From NCBI GenBank assembly GCA_949361645.1, contig OX442418.1, positions 2,375,771 through 2,439,770 of the forward strand: a stretch of 64,000 nt of DNA, given 5' to 3'. A program made the translations under genes and the position numbers. This document shows, piece after piece, positions 22,700 to 34,850 of this stretch (positions within the stretch are counted from its first letter, which is position 1; every line of letters begins with the position of its first letter). Source of the stretch: Spongilla lacustris. Taxonomy: Eukaryota; Porifera; Demospongiae; Spongillida; Spongillidae. The notes beneath the pieces are model-generated. The model did not search any database, was not told the origin of the DNA, and worked only from the letters and a program-made list of their open reading frames with translations.

Positions 22700-24948
22700 C
22701 CGTGGGCTGGCCCACCGACAATTCTGTTAATCGACATTATAATATTAGCCTGACGTCACTATCACATTCGTTTTGCGTAATTGTGTTACTTAGCGGGTAT
22801 ATACTTTACTTTTGTTTTCATATACATCTACAGCTTTATAAATGTATGCAATGCTGGGCTAATGCCGTAGGTTCTAGTAGATGTGATTGCGGGTTGACTG
22901 TCAAAGCGGCTATGCCAACTGTAAACCGCTTTTGAATTATGCTTTTATTCGTCATATTAGGCGGACTCAAATTGCACTCGCATTTTCTCTAATATCTTTT
23001 ACGTAATACAGATTTTTTTATACAAATAGGCTATACAGTACCTGGTAATTGGTAATCAATTGTATTGGAGCAAAAAACAGACACTAAACACCTTTAGCGA
23101 GTAACTTATATTGCAACTAAGTGCAAAATTCGTCTTAATTACCCCTAGCACTCTATATAATTTGCTCATTACATGTAGAATGAACTAGCCCCTTGTATGG
23201 GGGGGCATGTTGCTTGGAGTCCTTTTGCTTCCGGTATAGCTGTGGAGGTTATACATAACAAGCAATCTTGCATTGTAAGAAAGAGTTTTTGATACGTGAA
23301 TTGTTTCATTAACTCTTCTACACGGCCAGCCCAATTGCTCCATTCTGTAACACCAACTCTCTATCAGGTAACGAAATGTGCTGTCATGGAGAGTTGCAAA
23401 ATGACCATGAATAATTTTTTTTAGTAGTTTAGTTCGTTGGGCTCTGAAGCTGGAGGAGCTGTAACGGTTGAAATAGCTGACTATATACTGCCCATTTAGA
23501 AATGTATGTTTTTATTAAATTTACTGGCAAAAAAGGGGTGTTCTGAACTTAATGAATTTGTAGGAATCCTTCTCATGCATGATGCGAGCAGCGAGCTTAT
23601 GCCTATTGCAACAGTTTACTAACCATGTCAAGGTATCACATTGCACTCTGGTGATTTGTATGTATACTGTTGGTGTTCACTTATACACTGGAACTGCTGG
23701 AAGGGGAAAAACTTGTACCAATGTCACCACCACTGCTTGGTCTATCATCACACACGGTACAATAGGAGCAGGGTGTTACCCGGTACGTATAGGACCACAG
23801 AACAGCAGATATTTGCATATAATATAATGCATGGGAATGCCGCTTAGTTTGCAACAACGTTTGTGCAAATGGAACTAGAAAGGTAACTGTCCTAGGAACA
23901 GACTACTTTTGCGCAACCACTAGCCAGCAGGTAATAAATAATACATAATCACGCACGAATAGTTATATTCTGGTTGGCTACAACAATTTTGCTTCCTTCA
24001 GATCAAGGTTGACGTGACCTAGTCTGGGGACCAGACTGATAGACAGTACAGCCATCAGTCTGGTCCCCAGACTAGACTTGACCCTGAGTGGTTCGAGGTA
24101 TCAGGGTTCTCTCTTATGCCCCGCCCACCAGGTAGCTGTACAGTTGTGCATATGTACGTAAATCATTTGACGTCAACTCTTACATGCCCCGTGCATTCCT
24201 TTTTTTTTTTGGTCCACAACGTCCATACATGTAGCTATAGGTGAGTTTTTGAGGTACATGTAACGTGCACATGCAGTTATGAGTCAAAAGTGTTTCAGGC
24301 CTCAACAGCATTCCAGCATATCTGATTCCGATACGGGCTCTGGATCTGTTGATCTTCAAAAGGGCGTGGCTGTACATGCATGGGTACTTCATTTGGTCTT
24401 GAATAATGTGGCCCTCGCGTAGTTTTTAATATGCAGAGTATAGAGTATTTCTGAACAAGTATCAGTTCATCTAGCGGGAGAGAGCAATTAGATACTTCTT
24501 GCAATTGTATGCTGTATGGTACGTACATTCGGAGTTATTTCAATGGAATGGTTCAAAAATGCAATTGGACTCATTCATTATCTCCAATGTTTACAGCTGA
24601 ATACATGTATGTGATGCAACACCCGCTACTAAACGACGCGGTTAAAGTTTAACTGACGCAACGCTAATCCGGTTTGTTATTGTAATTTTTGAGTGGACTT
24701 TTGAGACGATGAGGATGGATGTTGGTAGAACTTTAAAATTTAGGTGAGCACCATTATTCCTAGGCCCTTTGGTAAGAATCGTCTCTTCATATGTCACAAG
24801 ATTGTATATACAACGCCGGAATACTGTACCTATTTTTATTTTTTATTTGTTTTGCTAAACAGAAATTGAGTGGCTGGAAAAAATACCATCGGACAGGTAA
24901 AAATGTTATATCAATATCATTAATGAAATACCACCGGACAATAATAAG
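22700..24948. other. Intergenic with no firmly supported gene
   Basis: Two short Cys-rich open stretches at about 23640-23772 and 23846-23929 have splice-like borders but incompatible phases, so I do not call a gene. The rest shows no coding signal. Confidence 0.35.
24019..24075. repeat. 22-bp inverted repeat (cruciform-capable)
   Basis: Arms 24019-24040 and 24054-24075 (AGTCTGGGGACCAGACTGAT and complement) enclose 13 bp. Each arm is itself partly palindromic. It may be a very short MITE. Confidence 0.75.
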
Positions 24949-24949
24949 A

Positions 24950-27262
24950 GGGAGGGAGGGAGGGAGGGAGGGAGGGAGGGAGGGAGGGAGGGAGGGAGGG
25001 AGGGAGGGAGGGAGGGGAGGGAGGGAGGGGGAGGGAGGGAGGGAGGGAGGGAGGGGGAGGGGGAGGGAGGGAGGGAGGGAGGGAGGGAGGGAGGGAGGGA
25101 GGGAGGGAGGGAGGGAGGGAGGGAGGGAGGGAGGGAGGGAGGGGAGGGAGGGAGGGAGGGAGGGAGGGAGGGAGGGAGGGAGGGAGGGAGGGAGGGAGGG
25201 AGGGAGGGAGGGAGGGAGGGAGGGAGGGAGGGAGGGAGGGGAGGGAGGGAGGGAGGGAGGGAGGGAGGGAGGGAGGGAGGGAGGGAGGGAGGGAGGGAGG
25301 GAGGGAGGGAGGGAGGGAGGGAGGGAGGGAGGGAGGGAGGGAGGGAGGGAGGGAGGGAGGGAGGGAGGGAGGGAGGGAGGGGAGGGAGGGAGGGAGGGAG
25401 GGAGGGAGGGAGGGAGGGAGGGAGGGAGGGAGGGAGGGAGGGAGGGAGGGAGGGAGGGAGGGAGGGAGGGAGGGAGGGAGGGAGGGAGGGAGGGAGGGAG
25501 GGAGGGAGGGAGGGAGGGAGGGAGGGAGGGAGGGAGGGAGGGAGGGAGGGAGGGAGGGAGGGAGGGAGGGAGGGAGGGAGGGAGGGAGGGAGGGAGGGGA
25601 GGGAGGGAGGGAGGGAGGGAGGAGGGAGGGAGGGAGGGAGGGAGGGAGGGAGGGAGGGAGGGAGGGAGGGAGGGAGGGAGGGAGGGAGGGAGGGAGGGAG
25701 GAGGGAGGGAGGGAGGGAGGGAGGGAGGGAGGGAGGGAGGGAGGGAGGGAGGGAGGGAGGGAGGGAGGGAGGGAGGGAGGGAGGGAGGGAGGGAGGGAGG
25801 GAGGGAGGGAGGGAGGGAGGAGGGAGGGAGGGAGGGAGGGAGGGAGGGAGGGAGGGAGGGAGGGAGGGAGGGAGGGAGGGAGGGAGGGAGGGAGGGAGGG
25901 AGGGAGGGAGGGAGGGAGGGAGGGAGGGAGGGAGGGAGGGAGGGAGGGAGGGAGGGAGGGAGGGAGGGAGGGAGGGAGGGAGGGAGGGAGGGAGGGAGGG
26001 AGGGAGGGAGGGAGGGAGGGAGGGAGGGAGGGAGGGAGGGAGGGAGGGAGGGAGGGAGGGAGGGAGGGAGGGAGGAGGGAGGGAGTGAGGGAGGGAGGGA
26101 GGAGGGGAGGGAGGGAGGGAGGGAGGGAGGGAGGGAGGGAGGGAGGGAGGGAGGGAGGAGGGAGGGAGGGAGGGAGGGAGGGAGGGAGGGAGGGAGGGAG
26201 GGAGGGAGGGAGGGAGGGAGGGAGGGAGGGAGGGAGGGAGGGGAGGGAGGGAGGGAGGGAGGGAGGGAGGGAGGAGGGAGGGAGGGAGGGAGGGAGGGAG
26301 GGAGGGAGGGAGGGAGGGAGGGAGGGAGGAGGGAGGGAGGGAGGGAGGGAGGGAGGGAGGGAGGGAGGGAGGGAGGGAGGGAGGGAGGGAGGGAGGGAGG
26401 GAGGGAGGGAGGGAGGAGGGAGGGAGGGAGGGAGGGAGGGAGGGAGGGGGAGGGAGGGAGGGAGGGAGGGAGGGAGGGAGGGAGGAGGGAGGGGGAGGGA
26501 GGGAGGGAGGGAGGGGAGGGAGGGAGGGAGGGAGGGAGGGAGGGAGGGAGGGAGGGAGGGAGGGAGGGAGGGAGGGAGGGAGGGAGGGAGGGAGGGAGGG
26601 AGGGAGGGAGGGAGGGAGGGAGGGAGGGAGGGAGGGAGGGAGGGAGGGAGGGAGGGAGGGAGGGAGGGAGGGAGGGAGGGAGGGAGGGAGGGAGGGAGGG
26701 AGGGAGGGAGGGAGGGAGGGAGGGAGGGAGGTGAGGGAGGGAGGGAGGGAGGGAGGGAGGGAGGGAGGGAGGGAGGGAGGGAGGGAGGGAGGGAGGGAGG
26801 GAGGGAGGGAGGGAGGGGGAGGGAGGGAGGGAGGGAGGGAGGGAGGGAGGGAGGGAGGGAGGGGAGGGAGGGAGGGAGGGAGGGAGGGAGGGAGGGAGGG
26901 AGGGAGGGAGGGAGGGAGGGAGGGAGGGAGGGAGGGAGGGAGGGAGGGAGGGAGGGAGGGAGGGAGGGAGGGAGGGAGGGAGGGAGGGAGGGAGGGAGGG
27001 AGGGAGGGAGGGAGGGAGGGAGGGAGGGAGGGAGGAGGGAGGGAGGGAGGGAGGGAGGGAGGGAGGGAGGGAGGGAGGGAGGGAGGGAGGGAGGGAGGGA
27101 GGGAGGGAGGGAGGGAGGGAGGGAGGGAGGGAGGGAGGGAGGGAGGGAGGGAGGGAGGGAGGGAGGGAGGGAGGGAGGGAGGGAGGGAGGGAGGGAGGGA
27201 GGGAGGGAGGGAGGGAGGGAGGGAGGGAGGGAGGGAGGGAGGGAGGGAGGGAGGGAGGGAGG
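24950..27262. repeat. 2.3-kb (GGGA)n polypurine microsatellite
   Basis: Almost uninterrupted GGGA repeats on the plus strand, with about two dozen single-base phase shifts (extra or missing G). The only pyrimidines are at 26086 (GGGAGTGAGG) and 26732 (GGAGGTGAGGG). Very long GREG and PPSL frames are translation artefacts. The polypurine strand could form triplex or quadruplex structures. Confidence 0.98.
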
Positions 27263-27348
27263 ATTTATGCCAAAGCAGTTTCAACAGTGAATGCATGGTT
27301 ATGGAATGAATTGTTTAAAAAAAAGAAAGAACAGTGATGTTCATTTTA

Positions 27349-27432
27349 GTTATTGCCTAGTTGGGCGTGGCCCGCCCTTCGCGTATTGGCGCCAATACGC
27401 GAAGGGCGGGCCACGCCCAACTAGTTATTGCC
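27349..27432. mobile_element. 66-bp fully palindromic mini-element with 9-bp direct repeats
   Basis: 27358-27423 is a perfect palindrome centred at 27390/27391, starting TAGTTGGGCGTGGCCCG. GTTATTGCC is repeated directly at 27349-27357 and 27424-27432, which looks like a 9-bp target-site duplication. The same terminus sequence TAGTTGGGCGTGGCCCG occurs alone at 53397-53413, supporting a dispersed family. A 9-bp duplication is typical of Mutator-like elements and 8 bp of hAT elements; assignment is open. Confidence 0.7.
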
Positions 27433-27885
27433 CGCGTCTGTCATATAGCGGGGATACAATTGTACACTGCACTTGGGTCTGTCTATTTCAGTTTGTCGTT
27501 CGGTCATTGAAGGGACCTACAGTTGTATGTATTTAACAGTATACTGATATAAGCTAAGGTGTACGAGTCCTATTATCGGATCGGGCCGAAACAAGGGTCT
27601 TTTAACACAGGTTACATGCGGCGAAACAAGCGGTATTCAGTATAGTGGCTCTATCCACGCATTTTGCATGCTTATCACGTAAGCGCCATAGCACGGCTTG
27701 TCTTAAACAAATATTAACAGGATAATAAACTAAGTTATATATAGGCCCAATCCTAAAATGACTTGTGCAGTTTCGTTCAATGTTAATACAGTATATACAT
27801 ACTATTAGTCGGCCGGCCGAACGGCAGTATTATAAATAATCAGTGTAGTTTTTTTTACTTCGTTTGAAATCGGTTAACAAAGTAG

Positions 27886-29081
27886 TTAATTTCTTTGATA
27901 TGGGTTACATTTTTTGTGCACAATGGACGGGCCAGTCTCCTCGTACTCCTGCCTGGAGATCCACATGCGCTGGAAGGTAGACAGGGAGGCCAGGATGGAG
28001 CCACCGATCCAGGCACTGTACTTGCGCTCAGGAGAAGCGATGATCTTGATCTTCATGGCGGGTGGGGCCAGGGCTGTGATCTCCTTCTGCATCCTGTCAG
28101 CGATGCCGGGGAACATGGTGTTACCCCCGGACAGGACGATGTTGGCGTAGAGGTCCTTCCAGATCTCCTTGTCGCACTTCGTTATCGACTTGTAGACCGT
28201 CTCGTGGATGCCGGCCGTCTCCATACCAAGGAGCGAAGGCTGGAACAGGGCCTCTGGGCACCTGAATCGCTCATTAGCAATGGTGATCGCCTGGCCATCC
28301 GGAAACACGTAGCTTCTGTCGAAGCTGGAGCTCTGGGCAGCGGCCTTCATCTCCTCCTCGAAGCTCTGGGCCACGTAGCACAGCTGCTGCTTGACACTGG
28401 GTAGAAAAAATTCATCAATACGGTCACTGTAGCCACGCTCGCAGAGAAGCTTCTTTAAATGGTGCGTTAGGTCACACCCACCTAGGTCCAGGCGATGGGT
28501 GGCGCCAGGAAAGGCGCTAGTATCGTACACGGGGACCACGTGAGAGAACCCAAAGCCCGAGTCAATCGCAACACCGGTGGTACGGCCAGATGCGTACAGG
28601 CTGAGCATCGCCTGGATGGCAACGTACATGGCAGGGGTGCTGAAGGTCTCGAACATGATCTGGGTCATCTTCTCGCGGTTGGCGTTTGTGTTGAGGGGGG
28701 CTTCGGTAAGGAAGATTGGTATCTGGTCCGCGCCCACTCGAAGCTCGTTATCGAAGGTGTGTCGCCATAGCTGCAAGAGGAGGGGGATGACGTGCCAATG
28801 ATTTCCACTTCCCCTCGAGGTTTACTACTTTCCCGCTGCTAGCCGCTGACCTTTTCCATGTCGTCCCAGTTAGTAATAACGCCACGTTGGACGGGATACT
28901 CCAGATCGAGGATGCCTCTCTTGCACTGGGCCTCGTCCCCAATGTAGACTTCGTTCCGCTTATAGCGACGATTTCTCCCCGTGATGGAAGGGAAGATTGC
29001 TCTCGGGGCGTCGTCTCCTGCAAAGCCTGACTTGCACTCCCCTGAGCCGTTGTCAATGACCACACATCCAGAGTAGTCCAT
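27886..29081 (-). CDS. Divergent actin / actin-like protein (two exons)
   Basis: Exon 1 is 29081-28851 (77 residues) and exon 2 is 28770-27886 (294 residues), joined across an 80-bp GT-AG intron after DDMEK; total 371 residues against about 375 for actin. The actin fold is clear: [19 protein letters not shown] (phosphate 1), [76 protein letters not shown] and [18 protein letters not shown]. Three oddities stand out: the DNase-I loop is about six residues shorter than in actin; the second phosphate motif reads DSGFG instead of DSGDG (Phe150 here, Asp157 in actin); and the C-terminus ends KKCNPYQRN rather than KCF. The polymerisation- and hydrolysis-related Gln137 and His161 equivalents (Q130, H154) remain. 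It is probably a lineage-specific actin paralogue rather than cytoplasmic actin. Confidence 0.88.
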
Positions 29082-29084
29082 CTG

Positions 29085-30755
29085 ATAGCGCTGAGTGACA
29101 ACAGTGGGAAGTTGATGAACAGGCAATATATTATTTGTGTATACCGTATATTTGAGAGGGCGGATACTATCGGATAATTGGAATTCTGTTTGTTTATATA
29201 CATGTAAATAGGTTAAACATACAGGGACAATGATTACAAACACCGTATAAACTTCTGTTTTGAAGCAACTAACATAAAATACCTTGGGAGGGGGTAGTCA
29301 TGTAGATCATATGACGTAAGCGGTAAGCATTGACATCACAAATTCACTAATTATGATCTTTGAAGACCCAAACCAATATCAATATGATGTTTTTAGAAAT
29401 GTTCTGTGTTACATGCTCTCAGCCTAGCAAGAATCGCTCCCTCTTGCCCTTTCGACAGCAATGGGATCAGTTCCCTCAGCAGTGCTTGGCAAATCCACTG
29501 AAGTAGTACTTCTGTATATACAATATAAAATGCCTCTCTTCGATCCTCTCCTGTATGTAGCAAGTGAAAGGCTTAAATTAATCAGTCAGTTTTACTAAGG
29601 TTCCTCTTTCTCTCTCGAATTTTTTTCTCACGATAAAACTTACGCTTAATTGAAATTTTATCAACTCTGTGTCTAGTTAGGTGCAGACCAGACTCACAAC
29701 CTTTTATTTCTGGACTGAAATAGTGTCCATAAATAAGAGCCACAATTACAGTATACGTTCTGAGACTCAGCTAGTTTTTCCTCATTTGAGTACTGCCAAT
29801 TCCATGCAAATAACAGATTACAATAGCTATTCTTGCATGGATGGTGACTTGGGTGGACTATGTATAGCATATTGCTTTCCTTCAACAGGCCTTGAATTCA
29901 ATGAATTGCATGTTCTAGAACAACACTTCTCATATATCTCTACATACCAACATATCATCAGTGCAATGAGTGTGTACAAGAGGCTGGAAATGGATTTACA
30001 TCCTTTAAACTATTTTAAAATGCGGTTTTCTAATATTTGTGAGGTAGGTATGTTCATTGCAATCTGATTGATATCATCTGCTTAGACTTCATTTGATGAA
30101 TTTGTGTTTCTAAATAGGCTGCAGTTTCAATTTATATAGCCTATAGGTCCCCAATGACTGTATATTTGATTGATGTATGTAACTACTGATTCATTGTTCT
30201 TTCCTCAATTACAAAGAAAGCAGTACGATAGCAATATAAATGGAGGTTACAGGATTTCATCCAAGGCGAAATAATGAGGCTGTACATCATGTACAGTGTA
30301 TGAGCACGTATATATACACGTATTTACATGTACGTACGACCTGATATAGTAACAATATAGCTGTTTATAACAGTTTTACGGCCGTATCGGGATACAATCG
30401 AGGCGTCATTGCATTAGCATTTTGAATAGTAATATGGCTATTTGCCAAGGGGGGCTTTGAACCCCCACAGCCCCCCCCCCCCCCCCCCCACCTTATGCGT
30501 CCACCTCAGAAAATACACACTTAGAAAAGAGAACTTCACTGAGCAATCCCTTTTTGTTCCAAAATTAATGTAAAATCTTAGTTTTTGGGTATTATTATTT
30601 ACAGTTATTGGTATTATTGGTAGATCGAGATTTGTTGACATTCAATCTAAACCACTGATTTTGGAGCATTTTCTATAATTGCACATACATGTATTATTTC
30701 CAAAAAAAAGTACAACAAATGAATGCAAAAGACATTACTACAACCAGAATGTATA
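29085..30755. other. Intergenic; one weak exon-like stretch
   Basis: At about 29396-29515 on the minus strand a leucine-rich open stretch (QWICQALLRELIPLLSKGQE) follows an acceptor-like site, but no partner exon is seen. A 20-nt C-run lies at about 30473-30489. I see nothing else. Confidence 0.3.
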
Positions 30756-30758
30756 GTT

Positions 30759-33311
30759 TCAAAGTGTCCAAGAGATGGGAGCATATTCAGTAACTTTAGC
30801 CTGAAGGTCTGCTATGTGTTCATACATGTCTCTTGTACTCCATCCTTCTTCGACCATCATGGCTGCTGCTACACCAGCTGCTGTCCCAGAATGCCACTCC
30901 ACAGGGTGAAGTCTTGTGGCCGCATTGGCATGAAATGTCTGTGCCATTGTCTTCCCAGCTACTAGAAGGTTCCCAAAGGACTGACTTGTTAAGGCACGGA
31001 AAGGTATGTAGAAGGGCTTTATTGGGCCTGTTTTGAGGTCGTCGGGCTTGTCAGGACACACTTCGGGTGAGACTGGATGAATATCAGCATAATAATAGTC
31101 CCCCAAAGCAACTGTGTCATTAAAGTGATCTCCGGTGTTTGACGTAGGTGTGCCAGTCATGTTGGCATAAAAGAGTCTGAACTGGTCCAACCCAATGCTA
31201 CGACGTGTGTCCCTAAGGTACGGCATCTTGCCTAGACCGGTAGCTGTTCCAACAACATCTTCTCGGACAAGAGACAGATAGTCTTTTGCTGATACATTGG
31301 CCTGCTGCCTGTACCAGATGTACCACCCCCAGCCACGCCTTTCTGCCTGCTGCAGTGATGTAAGGTTGAGACCCCCACTCCAATTAGAGACCTCTTTGAC
31401 TGTTTCAGCAATACTAAGAAAAGGATAGCCCATTGTGTAGTCATTCCCTCCTCCCCAGTTTTGGTTGCTAATTTCGCCAGGCTTTGCAACCCCCTCATCT
31501 CCAGGTTCAGCAAGCGAGCGCCTGTACGTCCAGATCCTGTCCCAAGAGTTCCCCTGCAAACTGTAAACATTGTAGGCTGGAGGAGGAAACGTCTCCTGGG
31601 GTACTGTGCTGGACTCCCATCTCATAAAAATGGTGTACGTCATTGCTTGGCCACATGTGTCTGTGGTCTCCATGGAGAATTCATTTGGCGTCTCCCAGCC
31701 TTGGGCAAATAATGCACCAGAGACTACCAGAAGGTCCCCCAGCTCAGTAGCATCAATAAAAACAGATGCTACAAATTGAATGGTTGTCTTTGAATATGAA
31801 GGTGAGTCTGCGGGAGAGTACCAGTCGGAGACATCATCAGATAACGTCTCATTCCACGGGTCGATGCCCTGCTTTGGTGACCTAGTGACAGCAGTGAGGG
31901 AGCTGATTCTGCTCCCGCTGGTCTCTGCTGACTTCACCACAGTCATGGTATACACTTGCAAGTTTGTGAGGGACTTTAGAGTTGGAAAGATCCAGTTATT
32001 AAGGATGAAAAGGGGTTGAAAACCTGCAAGAGGAAGCATTAACATTTTAGTAGGTCTACTGTTTAGCCAATGATGTACTTATACATGTAAAGGTTTTATG
32101 GTAAAATGTGGCCTTATTAAGCCAAACAGTTAGACATTAATTAAGGTCATAACGTAATGGTTAACACATTATAACAGGTGGTGCAATGTTGCTTCCTCTG
32201 TTCTGTTATGTGAATATTGATTCAACTGACACACATTCTTCACTTTAGAGTGAATATTGCGAGCATTAGATCAAAAGCATCAAAATTCCCCAAAACCCAG
32301 TTTGAAACCAAAAACACCAGTAGGTCTTGCACCTTTCAAAATCCCGGGGTTGCCCGGGATTTTGGGCCACTACCAATTTTCAACTGATCATCAACACCAG
32401 CTAACAAATAGTTTTTACTTATTTAAAGCACTAATCTGTTATTGTGGGACACCTTGTATACAACTACACTTATTATCATACAAGACAAAAAATTAACATA
32501 GCATAAAACTACACAAGGAACGTACACTTGATGCTGACCCAGCAGTTCCCGGGGTTGCCCGGGATCGTGTTCATCATTGACACAAAATCGTTTGGAAGAT
32601 TGACAAAGTTAGTGTTTGCAGGTCCAAAGTCAATTGCGCTGACAGCGGAAGATGTTATCTGCCCCCCAGGCCAATCTGTGGGCTGACGTTGTACATGTAT
32701 ATGGAAAAGCGTATATAATTCATTAATGATTTGCCAACTTGATGTAAAGTACCAGCAAATAAACTCCCATTGCCCGCAAGCATATTTTGGGCTAGCCACA
32801 GGCGAAGCGGAATTTCAGACAAAAAAGTTACAGCTAAGGCCGGGATTGCCTCACTTTGCACGCCAAATTCAACGGCTGCATGGATGCAGTATAGTAGAAT
32901 ATATATTTCGTAGATGAAAACTGTTCCCCCATCCTTCATAGGTGCCCCTATTATAGAATATCTATGCACACAGCTCTGCCTAGACCAAGGTACAACACTT
33001 CACCTGCCGCCCGTTACCCGTTTCCTCATCTCTCGGTTCAAGAACCAACTTCAGGGGATATACCTAGCCTCCCCGTACATACATGCTCTTTTGCATAGTC
33101 ACACATATACAAGTAACCTGTAGAACAGCCTTACCTCGAGTAGACATACTAACAGTTGGGGCGTGGCTTTAGCCGCTGTAATGGCCGTTGCCAAGGCAGC
33201 CGTACTTCCTCCTGCCACGACGATGTCACATTTCTGATATTGACTTGATGAGTGCGTGCACTGCAGGAGGCAAGCCAGTATGGCTGACTGCACAATAAGA
33301 GCAGACATCAC
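30759..33311 (-). CDS. Secreted FAD-dependent oxidoreductase (three exons)
   Basis: Exons are 33311-33135, 32682-32526 and 32023-30759, with GT-AG introns in phases 0 and 1, giving about 532 residues. Exon 1 has a signal peptide (MMSALIVQSAILACLLQC) and then the Rossmann nucleotide-binding motif DIVVAGGSTAALATAITAAK. Exon 2 opens with PTDWPGGQITSSAVSAIDFG, which together with the preceding Glu forms the usual post-Rossmann segment of the FAD_oxidored family. Exon 3 contains FIDATELGDLLVVSGALFAQ and ends with HPVEWHSGTAAGVAAAMMVE, the C-terminal FAD-binding stretch. Several NxS/T sites fit an extracellular or lumenal enzyme. The substrate is unknown; related proteins occur in bacteria and marine invertebrates. 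Either of the two adjacent Met codons may be the start. Confidence 0.85.
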
Positions 33312-33970
33312 ATCAGACGTAGATGATCCGTTCTACCTGGGTGGGTGTGGATTTACGAAATAATTTGTAATGACGTCAGAATGATATTATATCGATTATG
33401 AACGTTAACCCGTATTAGCGGAAGTATATTATAATGCACCTGCATACAATAAGCCTATGCCGAAGCAGAGATAATATGTAGAATCTCTGGCCGAAGTATT
33501 ACAGAAGCCAGTTGGAGTGGTGTCGGATATAAATACCTGGGGTGTGGCGGTGTGGAGGGGAGGGGGGAGGAGGGATTTATAGCCAGCTAGTCAATGCCCT
33601 GGGAGAGTTATACAATATAGTTTCATGGTTCCACTACTACGTCCTGGAGATAGTATGTAAGTTGCTATCTGTATAGGAATGATGGAATAATTCAATTCCA
33701 ACTTGATCTTACAGAGCTACGGCCTTGCGGGTGTTCACTGTTCAGTAGCGGTATAAGCTTTATAGAGACAAATTTTGTGTCGCTTCCAGCTATCAATGAC
33801 TGCTCCAAACAATTGTCCACAAGCTTGTCTACATTTTTAAAAAAGGCTAAACAGGGACCTTACGATTGATATTCATTTTCAAAAAAAAGCACCTCGAAGT
33901 CGTGGTCTGGGGACGAGTACCAGCCAGAACTGTTAATCTCACGTGCGAGATACAGATTAAAGTAATATCT
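33312..33970. other. Upstream region of the oxidoreductase gene
   Basis: No coding signal; a G-rich tract at about 33552-33572. Confidence 0.4.
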
Positions 33971-33974
33971 CGAG

Positions 33975-34103
33975 ATGGCGGAAAGTGAACTATCACTAAA
34001 GGACGCGCCTGGTGATGCATCGAGTCCGGACGAGCAAGTCACCAGACCCGCAAAGACCGATGGAAAACTTCTGGAAGTTAAGAGTCCAAGCAGCACAGCA
34101 TAG
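33975..34103 (+). CDS. Possible short ORF or first exon
   Basis: The ATG sits in a good context (CGAGATGGCG) and begins MAESELSLKDAPGDASSPDE, a 42-codon frame ending at 34103. An alternative is a first exon ending at the donor-like GTTAAG at 34077 (34 codons, phase 0), but that phase does not match the exon at 34447. The acidic and polar composition resembles a disordered N-terminus. Function unknown. Confidence 0.3.
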   Translation: MAESELSLKDAPGDASSPDEQVTRPAKTDGKLLEVKSPSSTA

Positions 34104-34446
34104 ACGTGGTGGTGGGTACCCAGTCCCTCATGGTCATCGTGGTCCTCGCGCTCTTCTTTCATCATACTGAAATTGAAATGGAACGTTCTATGAAAAAATG
34201 GGCCTAGTGGGTGTTTTTTTTTTAATTTTTACTAAATACTAAAACCCTATTTACAAAGCAGCTCGTATGCACTAAAAGTTGGACTACCCATCATAAAGTA
34301 ATAAAAATTTTAATTAGACATACATTTCGGTAAATTTTTATAGATTAACCTGAATATTTTACAGAACTACCATAAACATCATTTTCTCATAGAGTGTTCC
34401 GAATCATTTAAAATATATGTCAATATCAATAACGGTCTTTCCAGAC

Positions 34447-34763
34447 ATGTCTTGCACTAAAGAGTGCGAAGCCATGGATGGCAAACATGGGTTAAGCATA
34501 TATGTAAACGTGAGTACATGATAGGCTATATCTGCACTCCATTATTAATAACATAAATGAATTAAAGATAGTATAATTTTAATACACTATATTTTTAAAG
34601 CATAATTAACATTTGTTTTCCTTAGTATGTAACAAGGTTAGACTATCACAATGAAAGGAATGCCAAATTGTTTGCATTTACAGCAATACCACCTCCAAAC
34701 TCAGTTGCTGCTAGATCACACAATCGTCAAGGGGATTCTTTGACATTTACCCAGTTAGAATAA
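34447..34763 (+). CDS. Small two-exon gene of unknown function
   Basis: Exon 34447-34509 begins MSCTKECEAMDGKHGLSIYV and stops at a strong donor (GTGAGT). Exon 34626-34763 follows a pyrimidine-rich acceptor (TTTGTTTTCCTTAG) and reads on in frame with RLDYHNERNAKLFAFTAIPP to the stop at 34761. Together they give 66 residues; the ATG could instead be internal to a longer transcript. I recognise no domain. The two clean splice sites in matching phase are the main support. An AT microsatellite starts right after the stop. Confidence 0.4.
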
Positions 34764-34767
34764 TGAT

Positions 34768-34816
34768 ATATATTTTTTATATATATAATTATATAATTTA
34801 TAATTATAATTATATA

Positions 34817-34847
<31 letters not shown>

Positions 34848-34850
34848 CTA
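34768..34850. repeat. AT microsatellite
   Basis: (AT)n with TATAATTATA interruptions. Confidence 0.9.

Noticed and set aside
23640..23930. Two-exon secreted Cys-rich gene
   Set aside because: Each piece looks plausible, but the donor and acceptor phases do not match and no signal peptide is seen.
24791..27309. Very long GREG- and PPSL-repeat open frames on both strands
   Set aside because: They are translations of the (GGGA)n microsatellite, present in several frames, with no start context or domain.
27895..28801. Plus-strand frames opposite the actin gene
   Set aside because: Antisense shadows of a well-supported coding exon.
33975..34509. Joining the ORF at 33975 to the exon at 34447
   Set aside because: The best donor (34077) is phase 0 while the downstream open frame needs phase 1.
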